Source: Betaproteobacteria bacterium Ga0077523
GTDB lineage: Bacteria > Pseudomonadota > Gammaproteobacteria > Burkholderiales > Ga0077523
Assembly: GCA_001464695.1 (NCBI GenBank)
Contig: LNDQ01000039.1
Coordinates: 1-64,000 of the forward strand
Direction: 5' to 3'
Length of the DNA stretch: 64,000 nucleotides
The notes below the pieces were generated by a model. The model ran no database searches. It saw only the letters and a program-made list of their open reading frames with translations, and was not told where the DNA came from. Positions 36,478 through 46,148 of the stretch are shown in pieces; position 1 is the stretch's first letter; every line of letters starts with the position of its first letter. A program made the translations under genes and the position numbers.

Positions 36478-38151
36478 ATGCGCACGAATCGCTCTTCGCT
36501 GCTCGCTTTCGTCGTTCTCGCCGCCCTGCCGGCCGCGCTCAAGGCGCAGACACCCACCGATGCCGGCGGCATCCAGCAGGAACAGCAACGCACGCTGGAG
36601 TACTACCAACTCCAGAAGCGCCTGCAGGAACGCCCTGCCGACGACGACCTGATCGACGATCAGACCGGCAAACCGGGTGTACCGAAGGCACCGGAGACGA
36701 CCGCTCGCGTGCTGATCAACCGCGTCGTGACCAATCCGTCCGAGGTGTTGACCCCGGGTGAGATCGAAACGATCACCTCCAAGGTCACCGGCCGGGAGGT
36801 CACGATCCAGGAGCTGTTCGACGTGATCGGTGCGCTCAACGCCCAGTACAAGGCGAAGGGTTGCGTCACTTGCCAGGCGTTCCTGCCGCCACAGAAGGTG
36901 GAAGGCGGTACCGTCGAGATCCGCCTGGTCGAAGGCAAGCTCGGCAACGTCACCATCGAGGGTGCCACGTACATCCGGGATCGTTTTTTCCTCGAGCGCA
37001 TCCAGGCCAAAGCCGGCGAAGTGCTGGACGTGCAGCGCCTCGAGAAGGATCTCGCCTTCATCAACAACACCAACGACGTGAAGACCGCCGCGCGGCTGAA
37101 ACCGGGTTCGACCTTCGGTACCGTGGATGCCGTGATCCGCGCCCAGGAACCTCAACGCTTCAACCTGACCGTCTTCGGCGACAACGCGGGACGCGACGAA
37201 ATCGGCCGCAACCGCCTGGGACTCATCTTCAACGCGAAGAGCGTCTTCGGACTGAGCGACCCGCTGACGGTCACCGCGAGCGGCGCCGACGGCACGAAAG
37301 CCGGCTCCGTGGCCTACAGCATTCCGTTCACCCGCTGGGGCACGCGCGCCGGCGTGCAGTACGACACGAGCGCGATCGAGATCAAGTCCGGACCATTCGA
37401 ACCGCTCGACGTGACCGGTACCGCCTCGAACCTGGGATTCAACCTGACGCAGCCCGTGATCGCAGAGAACCAGCAACGCGCCAACGTGTTCGTCGGCTAC
37501 AACACCAAGGACTCGATCACGAAGTTCTCCGACGTGCCCCTGACGCGTGCCGACACGCGCACCTTCACCCTCGGGTTCGACGCACAGCGTTTCACCGCGA
37601 GCGGGTTCTGGTACACGCGTCAGTTCCTCACTCAGGGCAGCAGCAATTGGGGCGGCGACCTCAGTTTCGTCAAATACAACGCCGATGGCCTCTGGACCAA
37701 CACCTACCGCAACGGACTCACCAGCGTCGTCCGCGGGTCGTTCCAGCTGGCCAACGAGCCGCGGCTGCCCACCTTCGAGCAGTTCTTCATCGGCGGCATG
37801 GCCACGGTGCGCGGCTATCCCGAAGGCCTGCTCATCGGCGCGCGCGGCTACTTCGTGAGCGGCGAACTGCAGATGCCGATCCTGTCGACGCAACTGGCGG
37901 GGGCCGGCGTTCCCACCGGCGATCGGCTGCGTGCCGTTCTGTTCCTGGACCACGGCGGCGTAGTCCCGGGCGGCGTGAACGGGCAGAGCTTCGACTGGAG
38001 CGATACGCTCACCAGCACGGGCGGTGGCGTGCTCTACAACTTCTCCCGCTATCTCAGTGGCCGGGTCATGTTGGGCCTGCCGCTGGCCGAGCGTGGCAAC
38101 GCACCCCGCGACTGGGTCGTGCACGTCTACGTGCAGTCGATCGTGTACTGA
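36478..38151 (+). CDS. TpsB outer-membrane translocator (ShlB/FhaC/HecB family)
   Basis: 557 residues. Start at 36478 gives a signal peptide (SSLLAFVVLAALPAALKAQ). Next come a Gln-rich periplasmic segment (IQQEQQRTLEYYQLQKR) and POTRA domains (~75-240, with FDVIGALNAQYKAKGCVTCQ and GTVEIRLVEGKLGNVTIEGA). The C-terminal 16-strand barrel carries the VRGY motif (in MATVRGYPEGLLIGARGYF), which sits in loop 6 of the family. It should secrete the adhesin encoded 70 bases upstream, as TpsA and TpsB genes usually pair this way. The POTRA CVTC pair is unusual and might form a disulphide. Confidence 0.9.
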   Translation: MRTNRSSLLAFVVLAALPAALKAQTPTDAGGIQQEQQRTLEYYQLQKRLQERPADDDLIDDQTGKPGVPKAPETTARVLINRVVTNPSEVLTPGEIETITSKVTGREVTIQELFDVIGALNAQYKAKGCVTCQAFLPPQKVEGGTVEIRLVEGKLGNVTIEGATYIRDRFFLERIQAKAGEVLDVQRLEKDLAFINNTNDVKTAARLKPGSTFGTVDAVIRAQEPQRFNLTVFGDNAGRDEIGRNRLGLIFNAKSVFGLSDPLTVTASGADGTKAGSVAYSIPFTRWGTRAGVQYDTSAIEIKSGPFEPLDVTGTASNLGFNLTQPVIAENQQRANVFVGYNTKDSITKFSDVPLTRADTRTFTLGFDAQRFTASGFWYTRQFLTQGSSNWGGDLSFVKYNADGLWTNTYRNGLTSVVRGSFQLANEPRLPTFEQFFIGGMATVRGYPEGLLIGARGYFVSGELQMPILSTQLAGAGVPTGDRLRAVLFLDHGGVVPGGVNGQSFDWSDTLTSTGGGVLYNFSRYLSGRVMLGLPLAERGNAPRDWVVHVYVQSIVY

Positions 38152-38195
38152 CCGGCCATCGTCCCCGAACTCGCGTCCGGTTAGGAACATCGCGC

Positions 38196-38226
38196 TTGAC
38201 CTTACCGCGATGGGAAGGTTCAGCAT
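38196..38226 (+). promoter_or_regulatory. CueR/MerR-type promoter-operator
   Basis: TTGACC (38196-38201) and CAGCAT (38221-38226) are separated by 19 bases, the long spacer of MerR-family metal promoters. The spacer holds the dyad ACCTTACC-N5-GGGAAGGT (38199-38219), matching in 7 of 8 positions. This is very close to known CueR sites of the form ACCTTCC...GGAAGGT. The next gene starts 33 bases downstream behind GGAGG. No merR/cueR gene is in the window. Confidence 0.7.
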
Positions 38227-38259
38227 CGGTTGCCTCTATCAACGATTGCGGAGGTCACC

Positions 38260-38772
38260 ATGGAACACGCTCATCACCACCCTGCCGGCTCGCCCCACCA
38301 GCATGGCGGATCGACTTCGCTCAATCGGATGGCCTTCATGGCCACCCTGCACTGCCTCGCAGGTTGTGCGATCGGCGAGATCGCCGGCATGGTCATCGGG
38401 ACCGCATTGGGCTGGAGCAATGCCGCCACCATCGGCCTCGCGGTCGTGCTGGCGTTCCTATCGGGATTCGCGCTGACGGCGCTGCCGCTCCTGCGTGCAG
38501 GTCTCGCTCCCGGGACCGCCGCGCGTGTCGCGGTGGCGGCGGACGCGGTGTCGATCACGGTCATGGAGGTCGTGGACAACGCCGTGATGATGGTGATCCC
38601 CGGCGCCATGGATGCATCGCTCGCGACGGCGCTGTTCTGGCTCAGTCTCGCCGGTTCGCTCGGCATCGCGGCGCTGGTGGTGTTTCCCGTCAACCGTTGG
38701 CTCATCGCGCGCGGACGAGGGCATGCACTCGCTCACGGTCCCAGCCCGGCAGACCCGAAACGGCACACCTGA
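38260..38772 (+). CDS. DUF4396 membrane protein, predicted copper-responsive
   Basis: 170 residues; GGAGG precedes the ATG by five bases. The first 17 residues are His-rich (MEHAHHHPAGSPHQHGG), suggesting metal binding. About four transmembrane helices follow, with the family motif HCLAGCAIGEIAGMVIG, VSITVMEVVDNAVM and a conserved acidic pair within the membrane. DUF4396 has no established biochemical role. A MerR-family copper-type promoter directly upstream supports a part in copper (or silver/gold) handling. The gene stands alone: its neighbour is convergent. Confidence 0.75.
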   Translation: MEHAHHHPAGSPHQHGGSTSLNRMAFMATLHCLAGCAIGEIAGMVIGTALGWSNAATIGLAVVLAFLSGFALTALPLLRAGLAPGTAARVAVAADAVSITVMEVVDNAVMMVIPGAMDASLATALFWLSLAGSLGIAALVVFPVNRWLIARGRGHALAHGPSPADPKRHT

Positions 38773-38775
38773 CGT

Positions 38776-39294
38776 TCAGGTATCGGCGGGACCGCGTTCG
38801 AGGAGTGCTGCGCGTCGCTCGAGTTCTTCCGACACGGCGGCTGCGAGTTCCGAGAGGTGCGAGAGGTCCTCGCTCGCCAGCCGCTTCGGTGCAGCGTCGA
38901 TGAGGCACAGCGTCCCGACGCGGTGACCACTGGAGAGTTTGAGCGGCGCACCGGCGTAGAAGCGAATCCACGGCGGCCCGATGACCAGCGGATTGTCGTG
39001 GAATCGATCGTCGGCGCGGGCATCCGGGATGACCATGATCCGATCCTCGAGAATCGCATGCCCGCAGAAACTCACGTCACGCGAGGTCTCGCGCGAGGCC
39101 AAGCCGCAGGCCGACTTGAACCATTGCCGGTCGGTGTCCACCAGGGTGACCAGCGCGATCTCGACGTCGAAGCGCGAGGCGCAATAGGCCGTCATCGCGT
39201 CGAAGTGCTCCTCGGGCTCGGTGTCGAGCACCAGCAATGCTCGCAATGCGGCGATTCTCGCGGCTTCGTCCCTGGGCCTTGCAGGTGGTTGCAT
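38776..39294 (-). CDS. GAF domain protein
   Basis: 172 residues consisting of an N-terminal helix (RIAALRALLVLDTEPEE) and one GAF domain: FDAMTAYCASRFDVEIALVT, QWFKSACGL, SFCGHAIL, IRFYAGAPLKL and GTLCLIDAAPK. This is the type usually linked to GGDEF or kinase outputs, but here it is stand-alone. The ligand is unknown, and the SFCGHAI Cys is typical of the subgroup. The start at 39294 has GAGGTG upstream; a longer N-terminus is less likely. Its 3' end lies 3 bases from the convergent DUF4396 gene. Confidence 0.8.
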   Translation of the reverse strand: MQPPARPRDEAARIAALRALLVLDTEPEEHFDAMTAYCASRFDVEIALVTLVDTDRQWFKSACGLASRETSRDVSFCGHAILEDRIMVIPDARADDRFHDNPLVIGPPWIRFYAGAPLKLSSGHRVGTLCLIDAAPKRLASEDLSHLSELAAAVSEELERRAALLERGPADT

Positions 39295-39349
39295 ATGGCA
39301 CCTCTCACTCGTCCGGCACACCCGTAAGCCGGCAGTCCATGATCGCCAA

Positions 39350-40036
39350 CTACTTCGACGGCCCTCCCGCGGGCGCGCCGGTCAGGCTGCGAACCCCGCC
39401 GAGGGTGGAGTCGAGCGCTCCGGCCGGTGCCGTCATTGCCTGTACCAGCGACACCAGATTCTGGACATGGTACTCGGGTAGGGTGTCGACCTGCTTCGCC
39501 CCGATCTTCAGGACGTAGCGGCTCACGCCGTCCGGTGCCATGTCGCCGATCGCGTACTGGACGAGCGGCTGCTGCTCGCCCTTGCGATAGAGCAGGACGA
39601 GAGTCGCGGGGTTCTGCACGCCATAATCCTGTCCTTTCGGGTCGAACGGAAAATTGCGCTCGAACTTGGCGCGACCCAATCCGCCGAACGCCTTCGCAAT
39701 CTTTTCGGCGAGCACCGGGTCGGCCTGGTGGCCTCGGGCCGGTTCGGCCGCGGGGGCATGCGGACCGTGGTAGAGCCACAAGCCAGCAGGGTCACGCTCG
39801 AACCGGTGCAAGGCACCCGCGTGGGCAATCTCCACGGCCCCGATGTCTTCCATGAGCACCGGCACCACCATGCGCGAGCGATCGCCGCCCTGAGCTTCGT
39901 ACGTGGCATCGGCTCGTTCAGCGGAACGGTCGGCCAGTTGAACCGCGATGATGATCCCCACCAGGATGAACAACACCGCCCAGACCGCGACGACTTTGCG
40001 CCGGGGCCGGGAAGCGGTCACCGCTGCCTCCACCAT
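39350..40036 (-). CDS. DUF4340 domain protein
   Basis: 228 residues. One N-terminal transmembrane segment (~15-34, VVAVWAVLFILVGIIIAVQL) and an extracytoplasmic domain with the DUF4340 pattern (GAVEIAHAGALHRFERDPAGLW, DYGVQNPATLVLLY, YVLKIG). It is the last gene of a four-gene operon and overlaps the GldG-like gene by 19 bases. DUF4340 genes regularly accompany GldA/F/G-type ABC systems, so it probably interacts with that complex at the membrane. Confidence 0.8.
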   Translation of the reverse strand: MVEAAVTASRPRRKVVAVWAVLFILVGIIIAVQLADRSAERADATYEAQGGDRSRMVVPVLMEDIGAVEIAHAGALHRFERDPAGLWLYHGPHAPAAEPARGHQADPVLAEKIAKAFGGLGRAKFERNFPFDPKGQDYGVQNPATLVLLYRKGEQQPLVQYAIGDMAPDGVSRYVLKIGAKQVDTLPEYHVQNLVSLVQAMTAPAGALDSTLGGVRSLTGAPAGGPSK

Positions 40037-41610
40037 ACGATGGTGCCGATCAGCGCAAGCAACGCCGGGATGAAGATCACCGACAGGAAGAAGGTGCCCT
40101 TCATCTGGCGGTTGGTCAGATTGACCCGCGGCAGATCGAAGGTGCGCGGTTCGATCCCGATCAGGTTCTCCTGGGCCGCGAGGAAGTTGATCGTGTTCAG
40201 GAACAGCTTGCCGTTGCCCATGATGTGGAAGAACGAATTGGTGGCGAAATCCGCGTCGCCCACCACGACGATGCGCGAGCGGCGCTTGCTGCCTTCCTCT
40301 CCGCCTTCCTTGGGCGCACTGTCGTCGCCGATGTCGTGCACGTCGAGGCGACGCGACACGACGGCCATGATCGTCAAAGGACCTTCCATGTCCTTGCCCG
40401 CGGTGAACTCGGCCCGGTCCCGCGTCGTCTCGCCGTAGCTGCGCTTGGACGAATTCGCGAGCGGCATCACGTAGGTGTTGGGCACGCGCTGCGGAGTGGG
40501 CGACAGCGAGCGAGCGCCGGGAAAGAACGACAGCGGCAATTCGCGGGTGATCTGGTGCCGGTTGTAGTCCGTCACTGCCGGCGCGGACGGATCGGACCAG
40601 AAATGGCTGGCATCGTCGATCACCATGTCGTCATCGAGAACGATGCCCACGCCGCGCAGTACCGGCTCGAGGCCCGTGGTCACGAAGGGATCGACCATGA
40701 ACAGCGCATTGCCGCCACCCTCGATGTACTTGCGCACCGCCTCGACCTCGGGCGGCAGCAACGGGCTCTGCGGCCCCGCCACCACCAGCACGGTGCACTT
40801 GGTCAACGTCGCGCCAGTGCGCGACAGCGCCACCTTCTCGACGCTGTAGTTCATCGACTCGAGCGAGTTGCGCGCCTTCGCCATGCCGTGGCGCTCGTGC
40901 ACGACGAACTTGCCGCCGAGTCCGTGAGCATGACCCGCGTCGCCTTCGGTGTGATCGTGGGATTCGATGCTGAACGGATCGGGTTCGCCGTGACCGTCGA
41001 GGAAACAGATGGTCTGGGTCGCGCCGCGCGAAACCCGCAGGATGCCATTGGCGATGTCGGTCTCGGTGGGGCCGTTCACCAGAACCTTGCGACCCTGACT
41101 CTCCATCACCGCTGTTCCGGGGAACTGCACGCCCATCATCCGCGCCTGCGCCGGATTGGCCATGGGGTCGAAGAACTGCACCGTCACCTTCGGACTGCGC
41201 GCCGCCATCAGTTCGTACAACTCGACGGTCTCGCGCATCATCGGGTCGTGGAAGAACGTGATGCGCACCGGCTCCTCGATGCGATCGAGCATCTTCACGG
41301 TCGCGTCGGACAGGGAATACATGCCCTGCTCCGTCATGTCGTAGCGCAGCGGAAAACGCGTCGACAACCAGGCGATCGCCACGAGAATGCCGATCAGTCC
41401 GGCCGTGTACAACGCGATCTCGCCACGACGCCGCCGCAGGAGCCCCGCGAGCTCGCCCCGTATCGAGTATGCCCCGTAGGCCGTGAGCGCCAGCCCGACA
41501 CCCAGGGGAAGCCAGGTCCAGAAGCCGGGATCGAGCAGGATCAGATGGACCACCAGCGCTGCGGCGAGCAGCGCGATGCCGACGAACAGAGTCACACCGG
41601 AGCGCATCAT
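40018..41610 (-). CDS. GldG-family ABC transporter auxiliary protein
   Basis: 530 residues. Membrane segments lie near the N-terminus (three, within the first ~90 residues) and at the end (FIPALLALIGTIVWW). Between them lies a large extracytoplasmic domain with RYDMTEQGMYSLSDATVKML, PVRITFFHD, the GldG hallmark ICFLDGHGEPD, and NALFMVDPF. A His-rich insertion (ESHDHTEGDAGHAHG) follows the hallmark. GldG proteins partner GldA/GldF in bacteria with and without gliding; the substrate is unknown. ATG at 41610 is preferred over a TTG at 41640. Confidence 0.85.
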   Translation of the reverse strand: MMRSGVTLFVGIALLAAALVVHLILLDPGFWTWLPLGVGLALTAYGAYSIRGELAGLLRRRRGEIALYTAGLIGILVAIAWLSTRFPLRYDMTEQGMYSLSDATVKMLDRIEEPVRITFFHDPMMRETVELYELMAARSPKVTVQFFDPMANPAQARMMGVQFPGTAVMESQGRKVLVNGPTETDIANGILRVSRGATQTICFLDGHGEPDPFSIESHDHTEGDAGHAHGLGGKFVVHERHGMAKARNSLESMNYSVEKVALSRTGATLTKCTVLVVAGPQSPLLPPEVEAVRKYIEGGGNALFMVDPFVTTGLEPVLRGVGIVLDDDMVIDDASHFWSDPSAPAVTDYNRHQITRELPLSFFPGARSLSPTPQRVPNTYVMPLANSSKRSYGETTRDRAEFTAGKDMEGPLTIMAVVSRRLDVHDIGDDSAPKEGGEEGSKRRSRIVVVGDADFATNSFFHIMGNGKLFLNTINFLAAQENLIGIEPRTFDLPRVNLTNRQMKGTFFLSVIFIPALLALIGTIVWWRQR

Positions 41611-41670
41611 GTCGGCGCCGATGCGCCCCGTTGGGGGCAACGAACGATGCGAGCGTGGCGGGCCGTCATG

Positions 41671-42374
41671 CTAGCGCTTCCAGCGCAGGTAGGAGGTATT
41701 GAGGATGAGTGCGATGCCGCACACCACCAGGAAGAACACGATGCCTTCGCTGCGGATCAGACCGCGCACGAAATCGGCGAAGTGCAGGGCGAACGACAGG
41801 TAACCGAACAGGCTGCGCAGTGCCTCGGAATTCTGCAGACCCTGCAGGTGCCCGACGAACCAGAAACCGAGCAGCACGGACACGGTGATGAGCGCGGCGA
41901 CAATCTGGTTCTGCGTAAGCGCGGAAAAGAACTGGCCCACCGCCAGGCAGGCCATGCCGAGCAGGAAGAAGCCGACGTAGCCGGCAACGATGGTCGAGGT
42001 CTCCGGATTGCCGTAGAGGTAGAGCGGTATCAGGTTGATCATCGACCCGACGGTCATCGCCAGCAGGATCGTGACGGCCCCCAGGTACTTGCCGATCACG
42101 ATCTCCCAGGCCTTCAGCGGCAGCGTCATCAGCAGTTCGATGGTCCGTGCGTTGTACTCCGCCGAGAACAGCCGCATCGACACGATGGGCAGCAGGGTGA
42201 CCAGCAGGATACTCATGTTCCTGAAGGTCTCGGTCATGGTTGCCGTGCCGGTGAGGAACACGTTGTAAGTGAAGAAGTAGCCCGTGCCGATGAGGTACAC
42301 CGCCACCACGAAATAGGCGATCGGCGACCGGAAGTAGGTCAGCAGTTCCTTGCGGTAGACCGCAAGTGTCCCGG

Positions 42375-42378
<4 letters not shown>
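41671..42378 (-). CDS. ABC-2 type permease (GldF-like)
   Basis: 235 residues with six transmembrane segments. Typical features are the N-terminal VYRKELLTYFRSPIAYFVVAVYLI, then EYNARTIELLMTLPLKAWEIVIGKYLGA, the conserved motif of ABC-2 permeases just before the third helix. It forms the membrane part of the ABC exporter with the ATPase encoded immediately upstream; the start and stop overlap by four bases (ATGA). Confidence 0.85.
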
Positions 42379-43325
<947 letters not shown>

Positions 43326-43444
43326 GGGTTGAGCACTACCAGGTCAGATCGAAAGCGCTCAACGCGGCGGACGCGCAGGACGCGGAGGAAAAGCAAGCTC
43401 GGATTATTGCGCAAGTCGAGCACAGATCGGAGCCATACAAACAG

Positions 43445-43466
43445 AAGGCCCCCGGTGGGGGGCCTT
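43445..43466 (-). terminator. rho-independent terminator
   Basis: AAGGCCCCC-GGTG-GGGGGCCTT forms a perfect 9-bp stem, 28 bases after the stop of the lactonase-like gene. On the minus strand it is followed by CTGTTTGT, a partial T-tract. It separates that gene from the GldA operon. Confidence 0.75.
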
Positions 43467-43494
43467 CCGAGACAGCAGCGCTGCTACGTACGGC

Positions 43495-44358
43495 TTATTT
43501 GTACCACTTCAGGCCCTTGGCCTTGAACTGGTCGCCGTCGTGCGCCATGAAGATGTCGGCGCCTTCGAGGTCACGCATGAACTTGAGGCGGTTCACGGAG
43601 TCCGTGTAGTCCTTCACGCTGTAGTTCAGGCCGGCGGGATACCCGTCGAGGTTTTCCTGCATCCAGATCGCGTCCTGCGAGATGATGATCGTCTGGCCGC
43701 TGCCCACCTTGACCTTCATCGACTGGTGGCCAATGGTGTGGCCAGGCGTCGAGAGGATCCAGACCGTGCCGTCGCCGAACAGATCGTAGTCGCCGTTCAG
43801 TTCGAGGTAGTTGAACTCACGCGCGTTGTCGATATCGGCCATGACGAAGCTGCCGGGGGTGGTACGGCCCTGGAACTTCTCCGGCCACCAGGCCTGATAC
43901 AGCTCTTTCTTCTGCAGGACGTGGATCGCCTTCGGGAACATCTCGATGTTGCCGATATGGTCCAGGTGCGAGTGCGAGGTGACGACCACCTTGACCTTGT
44001 CAGCGGAGTAACCGAGCTTCTTCAGCTGCTCGTCGATCACGTCGCCGCGCTTCTGGCTCGGCTTCAGGAAGTCGCAGTTGCCCGGCGCCCAGTAGGCCTT
44101 GCAATCCTCGCCCACCGCCACGTTGTTGCCGGTGTCGAACACGACCAGGCCCTTCGGATGGTCGATGACCCACATGCTGACCGGGATCGTGATCTGGCGC
44201 GACTTGTCCGTCGGCAGAGCGGGGATCAGGCCGCGAATGTCGAACGGTCCGAACATGCCGCTGGTGGTCCAGTAAACCTTCGCCTGGGCGAACGCGGCCG
44301 ATGACGCGGCAATACACAGTGCGCCGAGAACACCGGCGACCAATCCTGTCTTTCTCAT
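43495..44358 (-). CDS. exported metallo-beta-lactamase-fold hydrolase, AHL-lactonase-like
   Basis: 287 residues; GAGGAGAGAGC precedes the ATG at 44358. A signal peptide (VAGVLGALCIAASSAAFA) precedes the domain. The zinc motif is SHSHLDHIGN (HxHxDH), with VWILSTPGHTIGHQSM as the next His and MAHDGDQF as the last His-containing strand. This pattern matches the N-acyl-homoserine lactonase branch of the fold. Export makes a signalling role possible but other lactones or esters are equally plausible. It has its own terminator; the upstream FkbM gene is 276 bases away and in that gap I see no other gene. Confidence 0.8.
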   Translation of the reverse strand: MRKTGLVAGVLGALCIAASSAAFAQAKVYWTTSGMFGPFDIRGLIPALPTDKSRQITIPVSMWVIDHPKGLVVFDTGNNVAVGEDCKAYWAPGNCDFLKPSQKRGDVIDEQLKKLGYSADKVKVVVTSHSHLDHIGNIEMFPKAIHVLQKKELYQAWWPEKFQGRTTPGSFVMADIDNAREFNYLELNGDYDLFGDGTVWILSTPGHTIGHQSMKVKVGSGQTIIISQDAIWMQENLDGYPAGLNYSVKDYTDSVNRLKFMRDLEGADIFMAHDGDQFKAKGLKWYK

Positions 44359-44634
44359 TGCTCTCTCCTCTTTGGCGGATGTTGTTTTCTTGCCGGACCC
44401 GTGCAGAAGACCGCGGCGAAGCTCATTACCGAACAACATTGAGGAGAATAGGAGATCGGCATGGCCCTTGTAAAGGTGGGACCGGCGACTTTCTCCCAAA
44501 AATTCAGTGGGTTGTGGTATGAACATCGCCGCAATTGTATGAAGTCCGGATCCGCCGGCGGTCGAGCAATCATTCCGCAGCGCAGCATCGAAGCGCCGTG
44601 CGAGCGTTCCCCCGGCGCCACCGGGACACTGTGG

Positions 44635-46104
44635 CTAACGCATCGCGCCCGCGTTGCGCCACAGGTCCGCGTTCAGATTCTCCGGCCCTGCCGTAGTGAC
44701 CGGCGCGGTCGCCTCGGATCCGGACTGCAGTGCAGCACGAATACGCAACAATTGCCGGCGCCGCTCCATTTCGGGAGAAGTGAACGGGAGTTTCGCGATC
44801 CGCTCGAGGACGCGGCCGCGATTGCCGTAGTCGTAGTAGCTCGAGAACGACTCGAGGCGGATCGAAGCCTCGTGCAGTGCGGCGTCGAGCCAGTCGGGAT
44901 CGCGCCCGTCCCACGCCACTGCGTCGTAGCGCGCCAGTGGCGGCAGAAACGGCACGGCCGGCACCACCGGGCGAGCGTTGCCGGTCAGGCCGATCGCCCG
45001 TTCCAGTGCCTGCACCGCGAACCCGCGGTTGCCCAGTTCCTGCTCGATGCGGGCCAGAGTGAAAAGGGCGGCCAGGGACGGCTCGCTTTCAGCAGCCGCA
45101 ATCGCCTGGTCACGCGCATCGAGTAGCGCGTCGATGTGCGCCCAGGTGACGCGCCCATCCTCCGCCCGTGATGCCGCAAAATAGTCCAGTGCGGCGTACA
45201 AGGCCTTGCGCCCCGCACCCGCGAACCATCCCGGTGAACCCTTCCACTGCCGCATGGCCTGACCCGCATAGGCCAGAGGTGCCGCCCATTTGCGCCAAGA
45301 CCGCGACGCAGCCTTGGCACCGGGCATCGGGTCCACCAGCAGACCGCGGTCGCGCAGCGCCGCCAGGGTCGTCGGCTTGGCGGCATACAAGTTGAGCAGG
45401 AAGGGGTCGGCCGGCCCTTCGATGTCGAACGGCACCAGGACGCCGGGGCCCGGCAGCAGGCGGTAGGTGGCGTAGCCCGCGGCAATCAGGCTCTTCCCGC
45501 TCGAGCGGTCCACCACACCGGCGCCGTCGCGAATCTCGAACATGACGAGCGGGGTGCTCTCGCGGAACAACCGGTCACCGCCGCGAACCACCTGCATGCA
45601 ATGGCCTTCGACGTCGATCTTCACGAAGTCCGGCGTCGGCACACCGACGGCGTGCGCCTGGGAGTCCAGCGTATCCGCGACCACCGCGATCGCGTCGCTG
45701 CGCGCCACGTGCGGCGGCACGATGCGATTGATCTCGTCGAACTTGCCGCGCGCGAGGCGCGCCTCGCCGCCGTGATCGGAGAGCGCGGTTCGCAGCACCT
45801 GCGCGTCGGCGCCGGTCGTGCTCAGGTTGCGCTCGAGAAACGCGGCCACATCGGGTGTCGGCTCGAACGCGCGGAGCTTGCCGCCGGCACCGATGCGGCG
45901 CGCCATGGGAACTGCATACGCACCGTAGCTCGCCCCCACGTCGAGGACGCTCATGCCGGGCTGAAGAAACCGCAGGACGAAATCGAGATCCGGCTCGAAC
46001 CACTGTTCCTGTTCGAGCACCACGAACGTGGTGAGAACCTTGAGGTCGGCCGGCACCGTGATCCGGGAGCCGTCGCGCAGGGCGATGTCGTAGGTGTCAC
46101 TCAT
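44635..46104 (-). CDS. FkbM family methyltransferase with long C-terminal extension
   Basis: 489 residues. The SAM-binding core is at ~50-235: MSVLDVGASYGAYAVPMAR (motif I), LRAFEPTPDVAAFLERNL, and DFVKIDVEGHCMQVVRGG. This core is typical of FkbM O-methyltransferases acting on sugars or polyketides. The remaining ~250 residues are extra: a helical region (AALFTLARIEQELGNRGFAVQALERAI) with TPR-like character. The N-terminal ~40 residues resemble those seen in sugar-polymer-linked FkbM proteins. Substrate unknown. It may be the last gene of the HisD-SDR run, from which it is separated by only 44 bases. Confidence 0.8.
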   Translation of the reverse strand: MSDTYDIALRDGSRITVPADLKVLTTFVVLEQEQWFEPDLDFVLRFLQPGMSVLDVGASYGAYAVPMARRIGAGGKLRAFEPTPDVAAFLERNLSTTGADAQVLRTALSDHGGEARLARGKFDEINRIVPPHVARSDAIAVVADTLDSQAHAVGVPTPDFVKIDVEGHCMQVVRGGDRLFRESTPLVMFEIRDGAGVVDRSSGKSLIAAGYATYRLLPGPGVLVPFDIEGPADPFLLNLYAAKPTTLAALRDRGLLVDPMPGAKAASRSWRKWAAPLAYAGQAMRQWKGSPGWFAGAGRKALYAALDYFAASRAEDGRVTWAHIDALLDARDQAIAAAESEPSLAALFTLARIEQELGNRGFAVQALERAIGLTGNARPVVPAVPFLPPLARYDAVAWDGRDPDWLDAALHEASIRLESFSSYYDYGNRGRVLERIAKLPFTSPEMERRRQLLRIRAALQSGSEATAPVTTAGPENLNADLWRNAGAMR

Positions 46105-46148
46105 GGGTCGAGGCGGGAAGCCGGCGGGATTGCCGCGCGGCCCCGAGC

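Noticed and set aside
36394-38226. Minus-strand frame of 610 codons opposite the TpsB gene
   Set aside because: TpsB is clear on the plus strand, with signal peptide, POTRA and VRGY motif; the antisense frame has none of these.
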